From: Bermanella sp040371755
GTDB taxonomy: Bacteria > Pseudomonadota > Gammaproteobacteria > Pseudomonadales > Oceanobacteraceae
DNA length: 64,000 nt
NCBI RefSeq assembly: GCF_040371755.1
Contig: NZ_BAABWE010000003.1
Location: 1-64,000 of the forward strand
Direction: 5' to 3'
The position numbers and the translations under genes are program-made. This document shows, in pieces, positions 50,914 to 61,600 of the stretch. The notes under the pieces were generated by a model. The model was not told where the DNA came from, made no database searches, and saw only the letters and a list, made by a program, of their open reading frames with translations. How positions within the stretch are numbered: position 1 is the stretch's first letter; each line of letters begins with the position of its first letter.

Positions 50914-52659
50914 TTAAACTTTAAACTGCCCTACCAGTTTTGACATTTCGTCCAATCTATCCGTTAGCTGATCACTTTCTTTACGATTAAGTTCAGCTGC
51001 GTCTAAATTTTCACGGGAGCTTTCTGAAATTTTCAAACTACTTTCAGCAATTTCATTGGTGGTCAGCGCTTGCTCTTGTGCTGCCGTAGCAACACTCATG
51101 TTCATCGCTGACATGGTTTCCACATGCCCTCGTACAACTTGAAATATTTCATTTGCGTTCTCAGCTACAGTAATGCATTTTTTCGAGTTTTCTAAACCGT
51201 CACTCATGGCCCTTACCACGGCACCCGTACCGCCTTGTAGGCCTTCGATGATATCTCTAATCTCTGTAGTAGAATCTTGTGTTCGCTTAGCAAGCGTCCG
51301 TACTTCATCAGCCACAACGGCAAAACCTCGGCCTTGTTCCCCAGCCCGTGCGGCTTCTATAGCTGCATTTAAAGCAAGTAAATTGGTTTGCTCTGAAATA
51401 TTGACTATTACATCTAATACATCCGCTACTTTTAAGCTTGATGTTTCCATCATGTTAACGTCTTTTTGTGCTTGATATAGAAGGTCGGTTAAATTACTAA
51501 CTGACTGAACATTTAAGTCCATACACTCTTTGGCATTATGCACAGAGTCCTCAGCTGCTATAGCTGCATCAGATGATGCCTGCGTTCGCTCAGCGACTTC
51601 AGCATAAGATGCAGACAGCTCATTTGTCGCACTGGCTAGCATCTCGTTCTCAGACAATTGAGAGTCTGAACGTTTCACCGTTTGCTCCATACTTTGCGAC
51701 ATAACATGAGAACTACCAACGACTTCTTTAGTCGTTGAAAGGACTTCTTTGACAATACCTGCCACTTTACCTACAAATATATTAAATGCTTCTGAAAATT
51801 GAGCAATTTCATTTCGTCCATCCACTTTTAACCGGCTCGTTAAATCCCCTGTTCCTTGAGAAATATCTTGCATTAACGACATAACAGCATCCAAGGGTTT
51901 CACAATGGAATTGGCAATCAACCATGCAAATAACAGAACAATCGCAATCACGATGATAACCAGTATGGACATGCCTTTTACCCAACTGTAAAAGGATTCT
52001 TGCTCATCTTCTCTGTATACACCACTGAATACAACCCAATCCCAAGGTTCGTAGTATGCTGCATAAGCTGTTTTCACCACGGCATTTTCGGGAACTGTGG
52101 TATCACTCAAACGCCGCACAACCGGACCGCCATTTTCAGGGTCTGGATACATGTAATAATCAACGAAACCTGTTAACTTTTCTGGACTACTATCTTTTAA
52201 GATATCCAGAGTTGAATAAACAGGCTCTTTGTAACCTAAACGTTTACCAATTTCCATGCGCCTTTTGAGGCTATAATTTTGCGCCGCTTTTGCTTCTTCT
52301 GGGGTTTCATCTCCCATTAGATCTTTTATTGCTGGGTGTGCCAAGATGAAGCTATAGCCAGCAGAGTAGGCATAATAGTAATTACGTGCACCTAGGGCCT
52401 GATTATATAAGGCCAATTTCGCATATTTTTTAGCCTCTCTCTCTGTGTATAACCCCTTTTTTTGAAGTTGGTAGAAAAAATCAATTGATTTAATGGCTGA
52501 CTTGGTAAGCTTAATGTATTCAGATTTTTTTAAATCAATAAATTGATCCTGAGCCTTATCAATGGCCATCAACGCCATAAACATAAGGCCTAATTGACAT
52601 ATTCCGACCAAAACCCAGATGCGTTGTCGGATCAATAACCTTTGTAATAGTGAAGACAT
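50914..52659 (-). CDS. Chemoreceptor with periplasmic single Cache domain
   Basis: 581 residues. Membrane helices at about 12-30 and 230-252 enclose a Cache-2 type periplasmic sensor (about 40-215; KTAYAAYYEPWDWVVFSGVY is a typical end). HAMP follows (about 253-305), then the signalling domain with NISEQTNLLALNAAIEAARA (about 420-439). Ligand unknown; single Cache receptors often bind short organic acids. No sigma-28 promoter was found upstream. Confidence 0.93.
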   Translation of the reverse strand: MSSLLQRLLIRQRIWVLVGICQLGLMFMALMAIDKAQDQFIDLKKSEYIKLTKSAIKSIDFFYQLQKKGLYTEREAKKYAKLALYNQALGARNYYYAYSAGYSFILAHPAIKDLMGDETPEEAKAAQNYSLKRRMEIGKRLGYKEPVYSTLDILKDSSPEKLTGFVDYYMYPDPENGGPVVRRLSDTTVPENAVVKTAYAAYYEPWDWVVFSGVYREDEQESFYSWVKGMSILVIIVIAIVLLFAWLIANSIVKPLDAVMSLMQDISQGTGDLTSRLKVDGRNEIAQFSEAFNIFVGKVAGIVKEVLSTTKEVVGSSHVMSQSMEQTVKRSDSQLSENEMLASATNELSASYAEVAERTQASSDAAIAAEDSVHNAKECMDLNVQSVSNLTDLLYQAQKDVNMMETSSLKVADVLDVIVNISEQTNLLALNAAIEAARAGEQGRGFAVVADEVRTLAKRTQDSTTEIRDIIEGLQGGTGAVVRAMSDGLENSKKCITVAENANEIFQVVRGHVETMSAMNMSVATAAQEQALTTNEIAESSLKISESSRENLDAAELNRKESDQLTDRLDEMSKLVGQFKV

Positions 52660-53145
52660 TCACACCTCATCCTATCCATGTGCACTGGCCACTAAACAGC
52701 CTAAAATGCCAATACCCTGACTCACCCATACTGCTACTAACCTAAGCATTAAAAATCGCCTATGACTTAAATATAGATCATCTTATTTACTTAGATTAGC
52801 TCACTTCTGATGTTTCTCTATATATATGGCCAACTCACGCATTTTTTATGTCTTATTGAGCTATAAGGTTTTCAATTAACAAACAAAAACAGTTAAAACT
52901 AAGGATAAGGCCAAATGCCATTACTGAAGAAAACTCTAAGGGGCTCTCACCCGCTTTTTAACGTTAGGTGATAATATCCCCGACTCCGCGGCTATACAGC
53001 ATAAAGGGAGTAGACATTAAACATTGGTATTCAAGTTAAGACTGGGGTTATAGGGAAGGGATTAACATGGTCATTATAAAAAATCCCCACCAACAGTGAT
53101 GAGGATTCAATAGCGCTCTAAAATTCAACTGATACCTTAATTTGA
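52660..53145. other. Intergenic stretch between chemoreceptor and SDR genes
   Basis: 486 bp. Contains the SDR terminator at its right end and an 18-codon open frame (MPLLKKTLRGSHPLFNVR, starting near 52917) with a plausible ribosome binding site; I would not call that a gene. No repeat or RNA structure of note. Confidence 0.35.
53078..53108 (-). terminator. Terminator of the SDR gene
   Basis: AATCCTCA and TGGGGATT pair (one G-T) and are followed by TTTTT on the minus strand, about 38 bp past the stop. Confidence 0.6.
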
Positions 53146-53910
53146 TTAAATAGCAGTAAACCCACCCTCAATCATCAATTGATGACCCAATACAAAAGAA
53201 GAGGCCTCAGAACTTAGATACATTACGCCATTTGCAATATCTTCAGATTCGCCAAAACGGCCAATAGGATGAGCTCTTAAGGTTGCCTTTTCAGCTTTTG
53301 GCTCTAGAGCAAAAGCACGTTCTGTCATTTCTGTATTAATTACGCCAGGGCAAACCGAATTTACTCGAATGCCTTTACGGCCATATTCCACTGCAGCTGT
53401 TTTGGTAAGCCCTACTACTGCATGTTTAGTAGCACCATAAATGCCCATCTTAGGTGACGCGATGACCCCGCCCATTGACGCCGTATTGACAATCGCACCG
53501 CCACCTTGCTTTAACATTTGCTGAACTTCATACTTCATGCACAGCCAAACACCCTTCACATTAACGTTCATTAATGTATCAAACATCTCTTCTTCAGCGT
53601 CTGCTAAATTGGCGTGATCTAAATCAATGCCTGCATTATTGAAGGCCACATCAAGGCGTCCATAATGCTCAACCACAGCCGCAACCATCGCCTTTACATC
53701 ATCATTTTTAGATACATCCGCTTTAATTACAATGGCCTCACCACCAAGCGCAATCACTTCTTCGGCTACCGCTTGAGCACCTTCTACATTGATATCTGCA
53801 ATAGCAACTTTTGCTTTGTTTTTAGCAAATGCTAATACTGTAGCTCGACCAATCCCAAAACTACCGCCTGTGACTAATGCAACTTTATTTTCTAAATCTT
53901 GATAGATCAT
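53146..53910 (-). CDS. Short-chain dehydrogenase/reductase
   Basis: 254 residues, classical SDR. Cofactor motif TGGSFGIG (15-22), NNAGID, and the catalytic Ser-Tyr-Lys in NTASMGG and YGATKHAV. The C-terminal SFVLGHQLMIEGGFTAI is common in the family. Likely oxidises a hydroxyl on a CoA-linked or free substrate of the neighbouring CoA-ester genes; substrate unknown. It follows tesB by 72 bp. Confidence 0.88.
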   Translation of the reverse strand: MIYQDLENKVALVTGGSFGIGRATVLAFAKNKAKVAIADINVEGAQAVAEEVIALGGEAIVIKADVSKNDDVKAMVAAVVEHYGRLDVAFNNAGIDLDHANLADAEEEMFDTLMNVNVKGVWLCMKYEVQQMLKQGGGAIVNTASMGGVIASPKMGIYGATKHAVVGLTKTAAVEYGRKGIRVNSVCPGVINTEMTERAFALEPKAEKATLRAHPIGRFGESEDIANGVMYLSSEASSFVLGHQLMIEGGFTAI

Positions 53911-53982
53911 TTAGTGCCCTACATTTAAGGTTAAATTTATAATAAATATCTAATTTCAAATGATTTATTAATGCATAAACCA

Positions 53983-54852
53983 CTATTCTGTTATGCGTAT
54001 GAGGCCTTCTTGCGCCACCGAAGCTATTAACTCACCACTTTGCGTGAAAATACTGCCTCTATTCAGGCCTCTCGAATTGCCCGTCCAAGGTGTATCCATA
54101 ACATACAATAGCCATTCATTTACATTTATATTATCCGAATGAATCCACAAAGAATGGTCAATACTGGCCGTAACCACATGTTCATCCATCCATAACACAT
54201 CATGAGGGCGACCACTGGTACTCAATAAGGTTAAGTCTGTAGAGTATGCCAATACCCCTCGGTGCAGGGCTTGATTGTCGGGCAAAGGCTCTTTTGCTCT
54301 AAACCAGTTTGCCTGCGTCATTTTCTTTTCGCTACGTATAAAATGGGCTTCACCGCCCATAGGTCGTAAGTCAATTGGACGATAGCGGTTTAACATTTTG
54401 TAAATATCGGCTGAAAGGACATCCTGATTTAAATCAGCTATTTGATTTTCATTCAATAGCTCTTCAGGTGAAGGCATATCAGGCATCTCTATTTGGTGGG
54501 CGTATCCATCGGTCTGAGCCTGAAACGAAGCCGTTAAACTAAAAACAGGTTTATCATTTTGCAAGGCGACTACACGGCGATTACTGAATTTACGCCCATC
54601 TAAATCGCGATAAACATGATAATGTATAGGCAAATCACTATTGCCCGGACGAATAAAATAATTATGACAAGAGTGCACCTGTTTTGTCGAATCAACGGTT
54701 TTAGAAGCAGCCATTAGCGCCTGAGCCAAAACTTGCCCACCAAATACGCGCCCCGTTGAAAGCGACAATCTATGCCCTAAAAAAACATCATTTTCTAAAG
54801 GGTCTACATCTAAAAGGTCTTTCAAATAGAAAGTGGGTTTTAGGTCATTCAT
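53983..54852 (-). CDS. tesB: Acyl-CoA thioesterase II (TesB-type)
   Basis: 289 residues, double hotdog. Matches TesB in HRLSLSTGRVFGGQVLAQALMAA, the catalytic-site segments HSCHNYFIRPG, and DLTLLSTSGRPH, and WIHSDNINVNEWLLYV. It cleaves medium and long acyl-CoA. Divergent from the 3-hydroxyacyl-CoA dehydrogenase gene across a 385-bp region. Confidence 0.92.
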   Translation of the reverse strand: MNDLKPTFYLKDLLDVDPLENDVFLGHRLSLSTGRVFGGQVLAQALMAASKTVDSTKQVHSCHNYFIRPGNSDLPIHYHVYRDLDGRKFSNRRVVALQNDKPVFSLTASFQAQTDGYAHQIEMPDMPSPEELLNENQIADLNQDVLSADIYKMLNRYRPIDLRPMGGEAHFIRSEKKMTQANWFRAKEPLPDNQALHRGVLAYSTDLTLLSTSGRPHDVLWMDEHVVTASIDHSLWIHSDNINVNEWLLYVMDTPWTGNSRGLNRGSIFTQSGELIASVAQEGLIRITE

Positions 54853-55237
54853 CTCTCATATCCCGCTCTATTGTGTTTAAGTTCTATTAGAGTGAAGCAA
54901 CAAGAACTCTTAAACAAAAGCTGTGCATTCTATCGCTATTTCGGTGATATACGACACATTTAAAACAGAACGGTCTATCCCAAAATTCAACACTTACCAA
55001 TTCCATCTCCACCAAGATAAAACAACTTCATAATTCGCTATTAATTTTTATTATAAAACCTCAAAAATCGATCAACTTATAATCAATTCCATTCCTCATT
55101 CTCAATTTTCTAGATGTTTATCCACTTCATTTTTCAAATCGATACGCCGTATTAATAAGCACCACACTCTGGCGCGTTTTACCACTCAAGAGTAGCCTGC
55201 TATGCTGGCGCCACACAAAATTACGGCGAATTAATTT
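54853..55237. promoter_or_regulatory. Divergent region between tesB and the 3-hydroxyacyl-CoA dehydrogenase gene
   Basis: On the plus strand TTTACC (55178-55183) and TATGCT (55201-55206) with 17-bp spacing make a good promoter 32 bp before the dehydrogenase ATG. No convincing operator was found. A DnaA-like TTATCCACT near 55120 is probably chance. Confidence 0.5.
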
Positions 55238-56134
55238 ATGCAAATTCCAGAAATTAAGACTGTTTGTTTTATCGGTGCAGGCACAATTGGCGCTTGGAAT
55301 TCACTGATTACAGCCGCAGCAGGATACGAAGTTATAGTTTATGACATTTCACAAGATATGTTAGATAGCGCTCCTGAGCGCCAAAAACACTTCCTGAAAG
55401 GGGCGGTAAAACTGGGAGCAATTCAAGCCCAAGAAGCAGAAATTGGTTTAAGCAAAATCACTTACACCACCAACCTTGAAGAAGCCATTAGTAATGCTGA
55501 TTTAATCAGCGAGTCTGTACCTGAAAAAATTGAACTGAAGCGAAGTGTATTCAAACAACTTGATGAAATTTGCCCAGAAAAAACCATTTTCACAACAAAT
55601 ACATCTTCATTATTAGTATCAGAGATTGAAGATGCCGTAGTTAGACGCGACAAATTCGCAGCCTTTCATTTCCACTTATATGGGGGTCTTGTTGATATCG
55701 TTGCAGGTCCAAAAACCGCGGAACACATACCACAGCTGCTATACCGTTTTTGCCAATCATTGAACCAAACTCCAATTATTCACACCGCTGAGAAAGACGG
55801 TTATTTGTGGAACACTTTATTAATTTTAAACCATAAAAATTCAATCATGCTCGTTTTAGACGGTTACGGCAGCATTGAAAACGTCGACCGTTCTTACATG
55901 GCTGGAGGCTATAATGGCATAGGTCCTTTTGGGCAATTGGATATGGTCGGTATCGATTTAGCTAGAGATATTTTTCAAGCCAAATATGAACGTGACGGAT
56001 ATATAGACTTCAAACGTTGTGTTGCGTTTTTTGATGAATACATTGCCCGAGGTGAGTACGGAATGAAAACAGGAAAAGGCTTTTACAGCTACCCTAAACC
56101 TTTATGGCAACAACCAGAGTTTTTAAAAGGTTAA
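55238..56134 (+). CDS. 3-hydroxyacyl-CoA dehydrogenase, short form
   Basis: 298 residues, like stand-alone 3-hydroxybutyryl-CoA dehydrogenases. NAD motif GAGTIGAWN (13-21); the family catalytic histidine falls in AFHFHLYG, where the usual HFFNP is altered to HFHLY. C-terminal dimer domain ends in GKGFYSY. It oxidises an L-3-hydroxyacyl-CoA. First gene of a rightward run with the hydrolase and hydratase. Confidence 0.88.
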   Translation: MQIPEIKTVCFIGAGTIGAWNSLITAAAGYEVIVYDISQDMLDSAPERQKHFLKGAVKLGAIQAQEAEIGLSKITYTTNLEEAISNADLISESVPEKIELKRSVFKQLDEICPEKTIFTTNTSSLLVSEIEDAVVRRDKFAAFHFHLYGGLVDIVAGPKTAEHIPQLLYRFCQSLNQTPIIHTAEKDGYLWNTLLILNHKNSIMLVLDGYGSIENVDRSYMAGGYNGIGPFGQLDMVGIDLARDIFQAKYERDGYIDFKRCVAFFDEYIARGEYGMKTGKGFYSYPKPLWQQPEFLKG

Positions 56135-56174
56135 ACCCTCTTTTAATACCACCATTATAAAAAGCGAGCATAAA

Positions 56175-57089
56175 GTGGCCTATTTTACAAAAGACAACGC
56201 ACAGCTTCATTACATTGATAGCCTTAGCACTCATCCAGAAAAACCTTACAAAGAAACCATCATTACCACCCATGGCATGAGTGAAAGTCATTTGTATTGG
56301 TCTCTATCTGGCATCACTGAAAGTCTCATTAACGCAGGCTACCGTGTCATTAATACCGACATGCGCGGCCATGGTTTTTCAGAAGTGAGCGGTGAAAACA
56401 AAGGCTATGATATAAATACCTTAGTAAACGATATTGAGGCAATGGCCAATCATCTTGAACTTGATAAGTTTCACTTATTGACTCATGCCACCGGCGGTAT
56501 TGTTGGATTTCGCTATGCTATGGAACACTCTGACCGCCTACTAAGCTTACTATCAACCAACACTGGCTCAGCTACATATCCGTCAAGTGAATACGCTGAG
56601 CTGACAGACCCTAATGCGAACATCCCGCCTTTAAGTGAAATAGACCTCAAACGAAATTCAAATTTAGCAAGAACCTTCAAAGGCCAACGAAAAGGTGATA
56701 TGGCAGAATTTGTACGCCAATCTGCGGCTAAAAATCCATTTTTGTCTGGCATGTCAAAACTTGAAAATTCCGAAACCGCCTTCGCGCTTTATACAGCGTG
56801 TTCTTTTGTAGGCAATCCAGAAAACATTGCCGATTTTGTTGATGCCTTTTATACCTCTTACGACCCTTGTATAAAAGGTTTACGCCAAATTCAATGTCCA
56901 ACCCTCATGTTAGTCGGTGAATACGACATTCTATTTATTAAACCAGCCCAACTGGTGGCCCGTGAAGTGCCAAACTGCGAACACGTGACTATGCAAGGTA
57001 TTGGTCACATGACAGCATTCGAAGCGCCTGAACAACTGACAAAAATACTATTAGGCTTCTTACAAAAAAACAGCGCCACAGCGGCCTGA
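56175..57089 (+). CDS. Alpha/beta-hydrolase-fold protein with nucleophile serine replaced
   Basis: 304 residues. Oxyanion region ITTHGM, DMRGHGFSE, acid in GEYDILF and catalytic histidine in GIGHMTAF are all in place, but the nucleophile elbow normally GHSxGG reads THATGG, with Ala105 at the serine position. It cannot form the usual acyl-enzyme, so it may be a non-hydrolytic relative (lyase, decarboxylase, binding protein) or inactive. Start is GTG at 56175 with a weak ribosome binding site. It lies between the dehydrogenase (40 bp) and the hydratase (9 bp), so it belongs to their operon. Confidence 0.8.
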   Translation: MAYFTKDNAQLHYIDSLSTHPEKPYKETIITTHGMSESHLYWSLSGITESLINAGYRVINTDMRGHGFSEVSGENKGYDINTLVNDIEAMANHLELDKFHLLTHATGGIVGFRYAMEHSDRLLSLLSTNTGSATYPSSEYAELTDPNANIPPLSEIDLKRNSNLARTFKGQRKGDMAEFVRQSAAKNPFLSGMSKLENSETAFALYTACSFVGNPENIADFVDAFYTSYDPCIKGLRQIQCPTLMLVGEYDILFIKPAQLVAREVPNCEHVTMQGIGHMTAFEAPEQLTKILLGFLQKNSATAA

Positions 57090-57098
57090 GGTTATCCA

Positions 57099-57935
57099 AT
57101 GAGCTATGAATTTCAAACCCTATCGGTTGATAGTCAAGACGCACTTGCCACTGTAAGCATCAAAAACGGTGATATTAACTTACTTGACGCTCCTCTTATT
57201 AAAGACTTGTACAAGTGCTGCAAACAAATCAGTGAAGACAACACAATTAAAGTGGTTATCTTTCAAAGTGCTAACCCTGAATTCTTCGTGGCACACGCCG
57301 ATGTCAATATGATAATGGCCGCAGCACAAACCCCACAGCCTGATGGTCAAACCCCCAGCATGCTGCAAAGCCTGTACGAGTTAATTCGTAACCTACCTCA
57401 AGTGACCATTGGAAAAATTGCCGGTGTCGCGCGAGGTGGTGGCAGTGAGCTACTACTGGCCATGGATATGCGCTTTGCCGCAAAGAACAAAGCACGCCTT
57501 GGTCAACCTGAAGTTGCCTTAGGCTTAATCGCTGGGGCTGGTGGTTGCACACGACTACCCAAATTAATGGGCCGTGGACGCGCCATGGAAGTACTACTGG
57601 GTTGTGAGGATTTTGATGCCGAGCTAGCCGAGCGTTACGGCTACATCAACCGCGCCATTGACGACAGCGAGTTAGATAACTTTGTAGACACATTAGGCAA
57701 GCGCATTGCCCACTACCCTGCCCATGCGTTACAAGCTACAAAAGCCTTAGTGAACGAAATGGAGCAAATCCAGCCACAGGATTTTGGCCGTGAATATGGG
57801 CAGTTTTATGCCACTGCTACAAAAAACGGCATGGCTGAGCGCATGCAACAAGCCTTAGACAATGGTTTGCAAACGTTTGAAAAAGAAGTGGATGATTTAG
57901 CGAAGGTGACCGACCCGCTGCCGTATATGAATTAA
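57099..57935 (+). CDS. Enoyl-CoA hydratase/isomerase family protein
   Basis: 278 residues. Crotonase fold with the CoA-binding IAGVARGGGSELLLAMD (oxyanion glycines and the first catalytic glutamate) and PEVALGLIAGAGG with the second. N-terminal region FVAHADVNMI is divergent from EchA/FadB, so specificity is open. It starts nine bases after the hydrolase. Confidence 0.88.
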   Translation: MSYEFQTLSVDSQDALATVSIKNGDINLLDAPLIKDLYKCCKQISEDNTIKVVIFQSANPEFFVAHADVNMIMAAAQTPQPDGQTPSMLQSLYELIRNLPQVTIGKIAGVARGGGSELLLAMDMRFAAKNKARLGQPEVALGLIAGAGGCTRLPKLMGRGRAMEVLLGCEDFDAELAERYGYINRAIDDSELDNFVDTLGKRIAHYPAHALQATKALVNEMEQIQPQDFGREYGQFYATATKNGMAERMQQALDNGLQTFEKEVDDLAKVTDPLPYMN

Positions 57936-57961
57936 TATTCTTTTTAAATCATATGCAAAAA

Positions 57962-57993
57962 AATAACGACCTAAGTATGCTTAGGTCGTTATT
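57962..57993. terminator. Bidirectional terminator, 14-base perfect stem
   Basis: AATAACGACCTAAG (57962-57975) and its complement (57980-57993) around a TATG loop, between the converging hydratase and methyltransferase genes. Confidence 0.85.
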
Positions 57994-57999
57994 ATTAAA

Positions 58000-58581
58000 T
58001 TATTTATGCGCTATCACCATTATGACATCCATTTTCTCACTCCCTTTTTTTATAGAAAAAGGCAAAGATATCGAACTAGAAATATAACCAGCCTGCTGTA
58101 AAGAAACCTCAACCTCTTTTTTTGAGAACCCTATATCGGAACTATCTGTAGTTTTTAACCAATCCCACTGAACAAGCAAGCCACCTTTTTTTAGTAACTG
58201 GTTAAGTAATTTTAGCGTTTGCTGGTAGTTAGGCACAAAAGCCAAAGCAGATGAAGCCACTATAAGATCAAAGCTCCCGTGTAAGCCTTTATTTGTATCA
58301 ATAACGTTTTGGGTAAGCTCACTATTCATGATGGATACATTTGTAAGGCCTTTACCTGAGAGTATCGCAATCATTTTTTCAGATGGATCAACAGCTAATA
58401 CAGATTGCGCACACTTAGATATTTTTTCAGTCAGTAGCCCCGTTCCACAGCCAAAATCCAACACGTTAAGGTTCTTTAACGTTACGCTATCTATTAGGGA
58501 TTCATATGCCTTTTCACAATAGAAAACCACAGCTTCATTGGTGTCCCAGCCACCGGCATAATCATCCCAACTATTACTCAT
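58000..58581 (-). CDS. Class I SAM-dependent methyltransferase
   Basis: 193 residues. Motif I VLDFGCGTGLLTEK (about 40-53), acidic post-I residue in VLAVDPSEKM, and IVASSALAFV later. The generic methyltransf_11/25 pattern gives no clue to substrate. It reads toward the hydratase and is 46 bp from the carboxylase start side, so it may be independent of the CoA-ester genes. Weak similarity to UbiE or tellurite-resistance types cannot be settled by eye. Confidence 0.78.
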   Translation of the reverse strand: MSNSWDDYAGGWDTNEAVVFYCEKAYESLIDSVTLKNLNVLDFGCGTGLLTEKISKCAQSVLAVDPSEKMIAILSGKGLTNVSIMNSELTQNVIDTNKGLHGSFDLIVASSALAFVPNYQQTLKLLNQLLKKGGLLVQWDWLKTTDSSDIGFSKKEVEVSLQQAGYISSSISLPFSIKKGSEKMDVIMVIAHK

Positions 58582-58627
58582 AACCTCTCCATTACGATAT
58601 TATTTTTTGAGTCTAAACGTTATCAAG

Positions 58628-61600
58628 CTACCATGTATCGACAAAACGCATCTTCTTGCCGTCACGTTTTTGAGCCGGTGCAGATGAACGTAAACCGCGC
58701 AAAATACATTGGCGAGTCTCTGCTGGGTCAATCACTTCATCTAACTCCAAGGTGGCTGCCATACTGGTAGCCTTGCCTAACTCATAGGATTTATTTACTA
58801 ATTTATCGAACAAGGCTTTTTGTTCTGCTGGGTCTTCAATAGCCGCAAGTTCTTTTTTGAAGCCTAAACGTACAGCCCCTTCAAGCCCCATGGCACCAAA
58901 TTCACCCGTTGGCCATGACATGGTAAATACGCCTGCGTGGAAGCCGCCACCCGCCATTGCCATGGCACCAAGGCCGTAGCCTTTACGAAGTACAATGGTA
59001 AATTGAGGAATGGTCATATTGGCCATAGTCACAAACATGCGCGAAAAGTGACGTACCTGTGCGTTTTTCTCCGCTTCTGGGCCCACCATGAATCCCGGTG
59101 TGTCACATAAACTAATCAATGGAACATCAAACGCATCGCATAATTTAATAAAGCGCGAAGCTTTGTCAGCAGCTGGTGTATCTATAGCGCCGCCTAAATG
59201 TTTTGAATTACTGGCAATTAAACCAAATGGACGGCCTTCAATACGGATAAACGCAGTGATGATACCGTGACCAAAATTCTCACGTAATTCCAATACAGAA
59301 TCGACGTCAGCCACGTATTCAATTACTTGGCGAATGTCATAACTGCGTAAACGGTTTTCAGGAATACAATGACGTAATAATTTTGGATCATGCTGCTGCC
59401 ATTCATTCACACTACCTTGGAAATATGAAAGATACTGTTTGGCTTTGGCTACCGCTTGAGTTTCATCTTCGACTAAAATATCAATAACGCCATTAGTGGA
59501 ATGTACTTGGCTGTCGCCCACTTCTTCTGGTGTATATACACCTAACCCCCCCCCTTCGATCATAGCTGGCCCTGCCATGCCTACATTGGAGTTTTTAGTG
59601 GCAATGATGACATCGGTACATCCTAATAGTGCGGCATTACCTGCAAAACAACGACCATTCACAATCCCCACTAATGGCACTAAACCCGATAGCGTTGCCA
59701 TGGATGACCATGTGTCTAAATCTAATCCAGCCACCACTGGGTAGTCACTATCACCCGGGCGACCGCCACCCCCTTCTGTAAAGAACACAACCGGTAATTT
59801 TTGCTCGTTGGCCAGTCGTAACATGCGGTCGGTTTTTTTATGGTTCATCACCCCTTGAGTACCTGCAAATACGGTGTAGTCATAACTCATGACAATGCAG
59901 CGGGTTTTATCCTCGCTGAATAAATGCCCATTAATTGAACCAGTACCCGCAACCAAACCATCCGCTGGGCTCAACTGAATTAACTCTTCTTGCGTACGGC
60001 GGCGGCGTTGAGCCGCTAACGCTAATGAGCCATATTCTAAAAAACTATTGTCATCGAGTAAGTCATTAATATTTTCACGGGCCATACGCCCGCCTTTTGC
60101 GTGACGTTTCTCAACCGCCTTAGGGCGACTGTTATCTAAGGTTTTTGCTTTACGACCCAGTAACTCTTCTAGGTCTGGGCGAATATAGTCAATATCAAAT
60201 TGTGCTTCTTCAGAGGTGCTTTGACCTAACTCCTCTGAAATTTCAATAACCGCTAACGCGTCACCTTCGAACGCAGCACTTCCCACTTGAGCTAAAACGT
60301 CTATCACTCTACCACTAGCCGGAGCGGTGATAATGTGCTCCATTTTCATGGCCTCTAATACAGCAACTTGTTGCCCTTTCAAAACAGTTTCATTGGGTTC
60401 TATACACAACTCAACCACAACGCTTTGCATAGGTGCTTCAACCGCCACCTCATAATCTTGCAATGTTTTTTGTTCACTGGCAGCTTGTTGATGAGCTGCG
60501 TGCTCACCCTGAGCTTCGATAAATAAAGGGTGATGGTGATCTATTGTATTGAGTAGACGTTCTAAATTTTGATCAATATACTGAGTTGATACTTTGTTTT
60601 CTTGCACCGCATTTTGACTTAACAAGCTTTGTAAAAAACGAATATTTGTTTCAACGCCGTTAATATGACATTCACGTAGTGTGCGTTGTGCTTTTCGTAC
60701 TGCTTTACCAAAATCATCACCCGTTGTATAAACAATAAGTTTAGCTAAAAGGGAGTCGTAATACGGGCTGGTGGTAAAGCCTGCAAAGCCACAACCATCC
60801 ACACGCACACCTGGGCCACTTGGCATTTCAAAATGCGTTAACTTTCCAGAAGTGGGAATAACACTACCATCAGCTTTTTGTTGTTCTGTGTTTATGCGCA
60901 GCTGGATGGCATACCCTTTTGGTTTAGCAATTTGGTTTTGAGTTAAATTTAATTCAATTAAACTTTCACCCCCTAATACACGTAATTGGCTTTGTACTAG
61001 GTCAACACCTGTAATGGCTTCGGTAATGGTATGCTCAACCTGCACGCGAGGATTGGCTTCCATAAAATAAAAGTCATCATGTGCATCTAATAAAAATTCA
61101 AACGTTCCTAAGCCTCGGTAATTTAATGCGCTGGCTAATTTCACAGCACTGGCACAAATGGCATCACGGGTGGTTTGTTTTAAACTTGGGCTTGGAGCAA
61201 TTTCAATCACTTTTTGTTGGCGACGCTGCAACGAGCATTCCCGCTCACCTAGGTGTGCAACATTTCCTTGGCCATCTCCAATAATTTGAATTTCGATATG
61301 ACGCGGTTCTTGAATTAATTGCTCAACGTAAACGGCGTCGTTTCCAAACGAGGCCAACGCTTCTGACTGGCAACGTGCAAATCCGTCATCTAACTCGACT
61401 GCACTTCTTACTGGGCGCATGCCACGACCACCGCCACCAGCAATGGCTTTGATCATAATTGCAGCATTGTCACCTAGGCTTTGATAAAACGCTTTAGCTT
61501 CATCCAACGTTACTTGATTTTTAGAGCCTTGCGGCAACGGAATATGATGTTTCATGGCTAAATCCCGTGCTTTGGCTTTATCCCCTAATGCATCTAGGGT

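Noticed and set aside
52917..52973. 18-codon frame MPLLKKTLRGSHPLFNVR with a purine-rich leader
   Set aside because: Too short and without any other support to call a gene.
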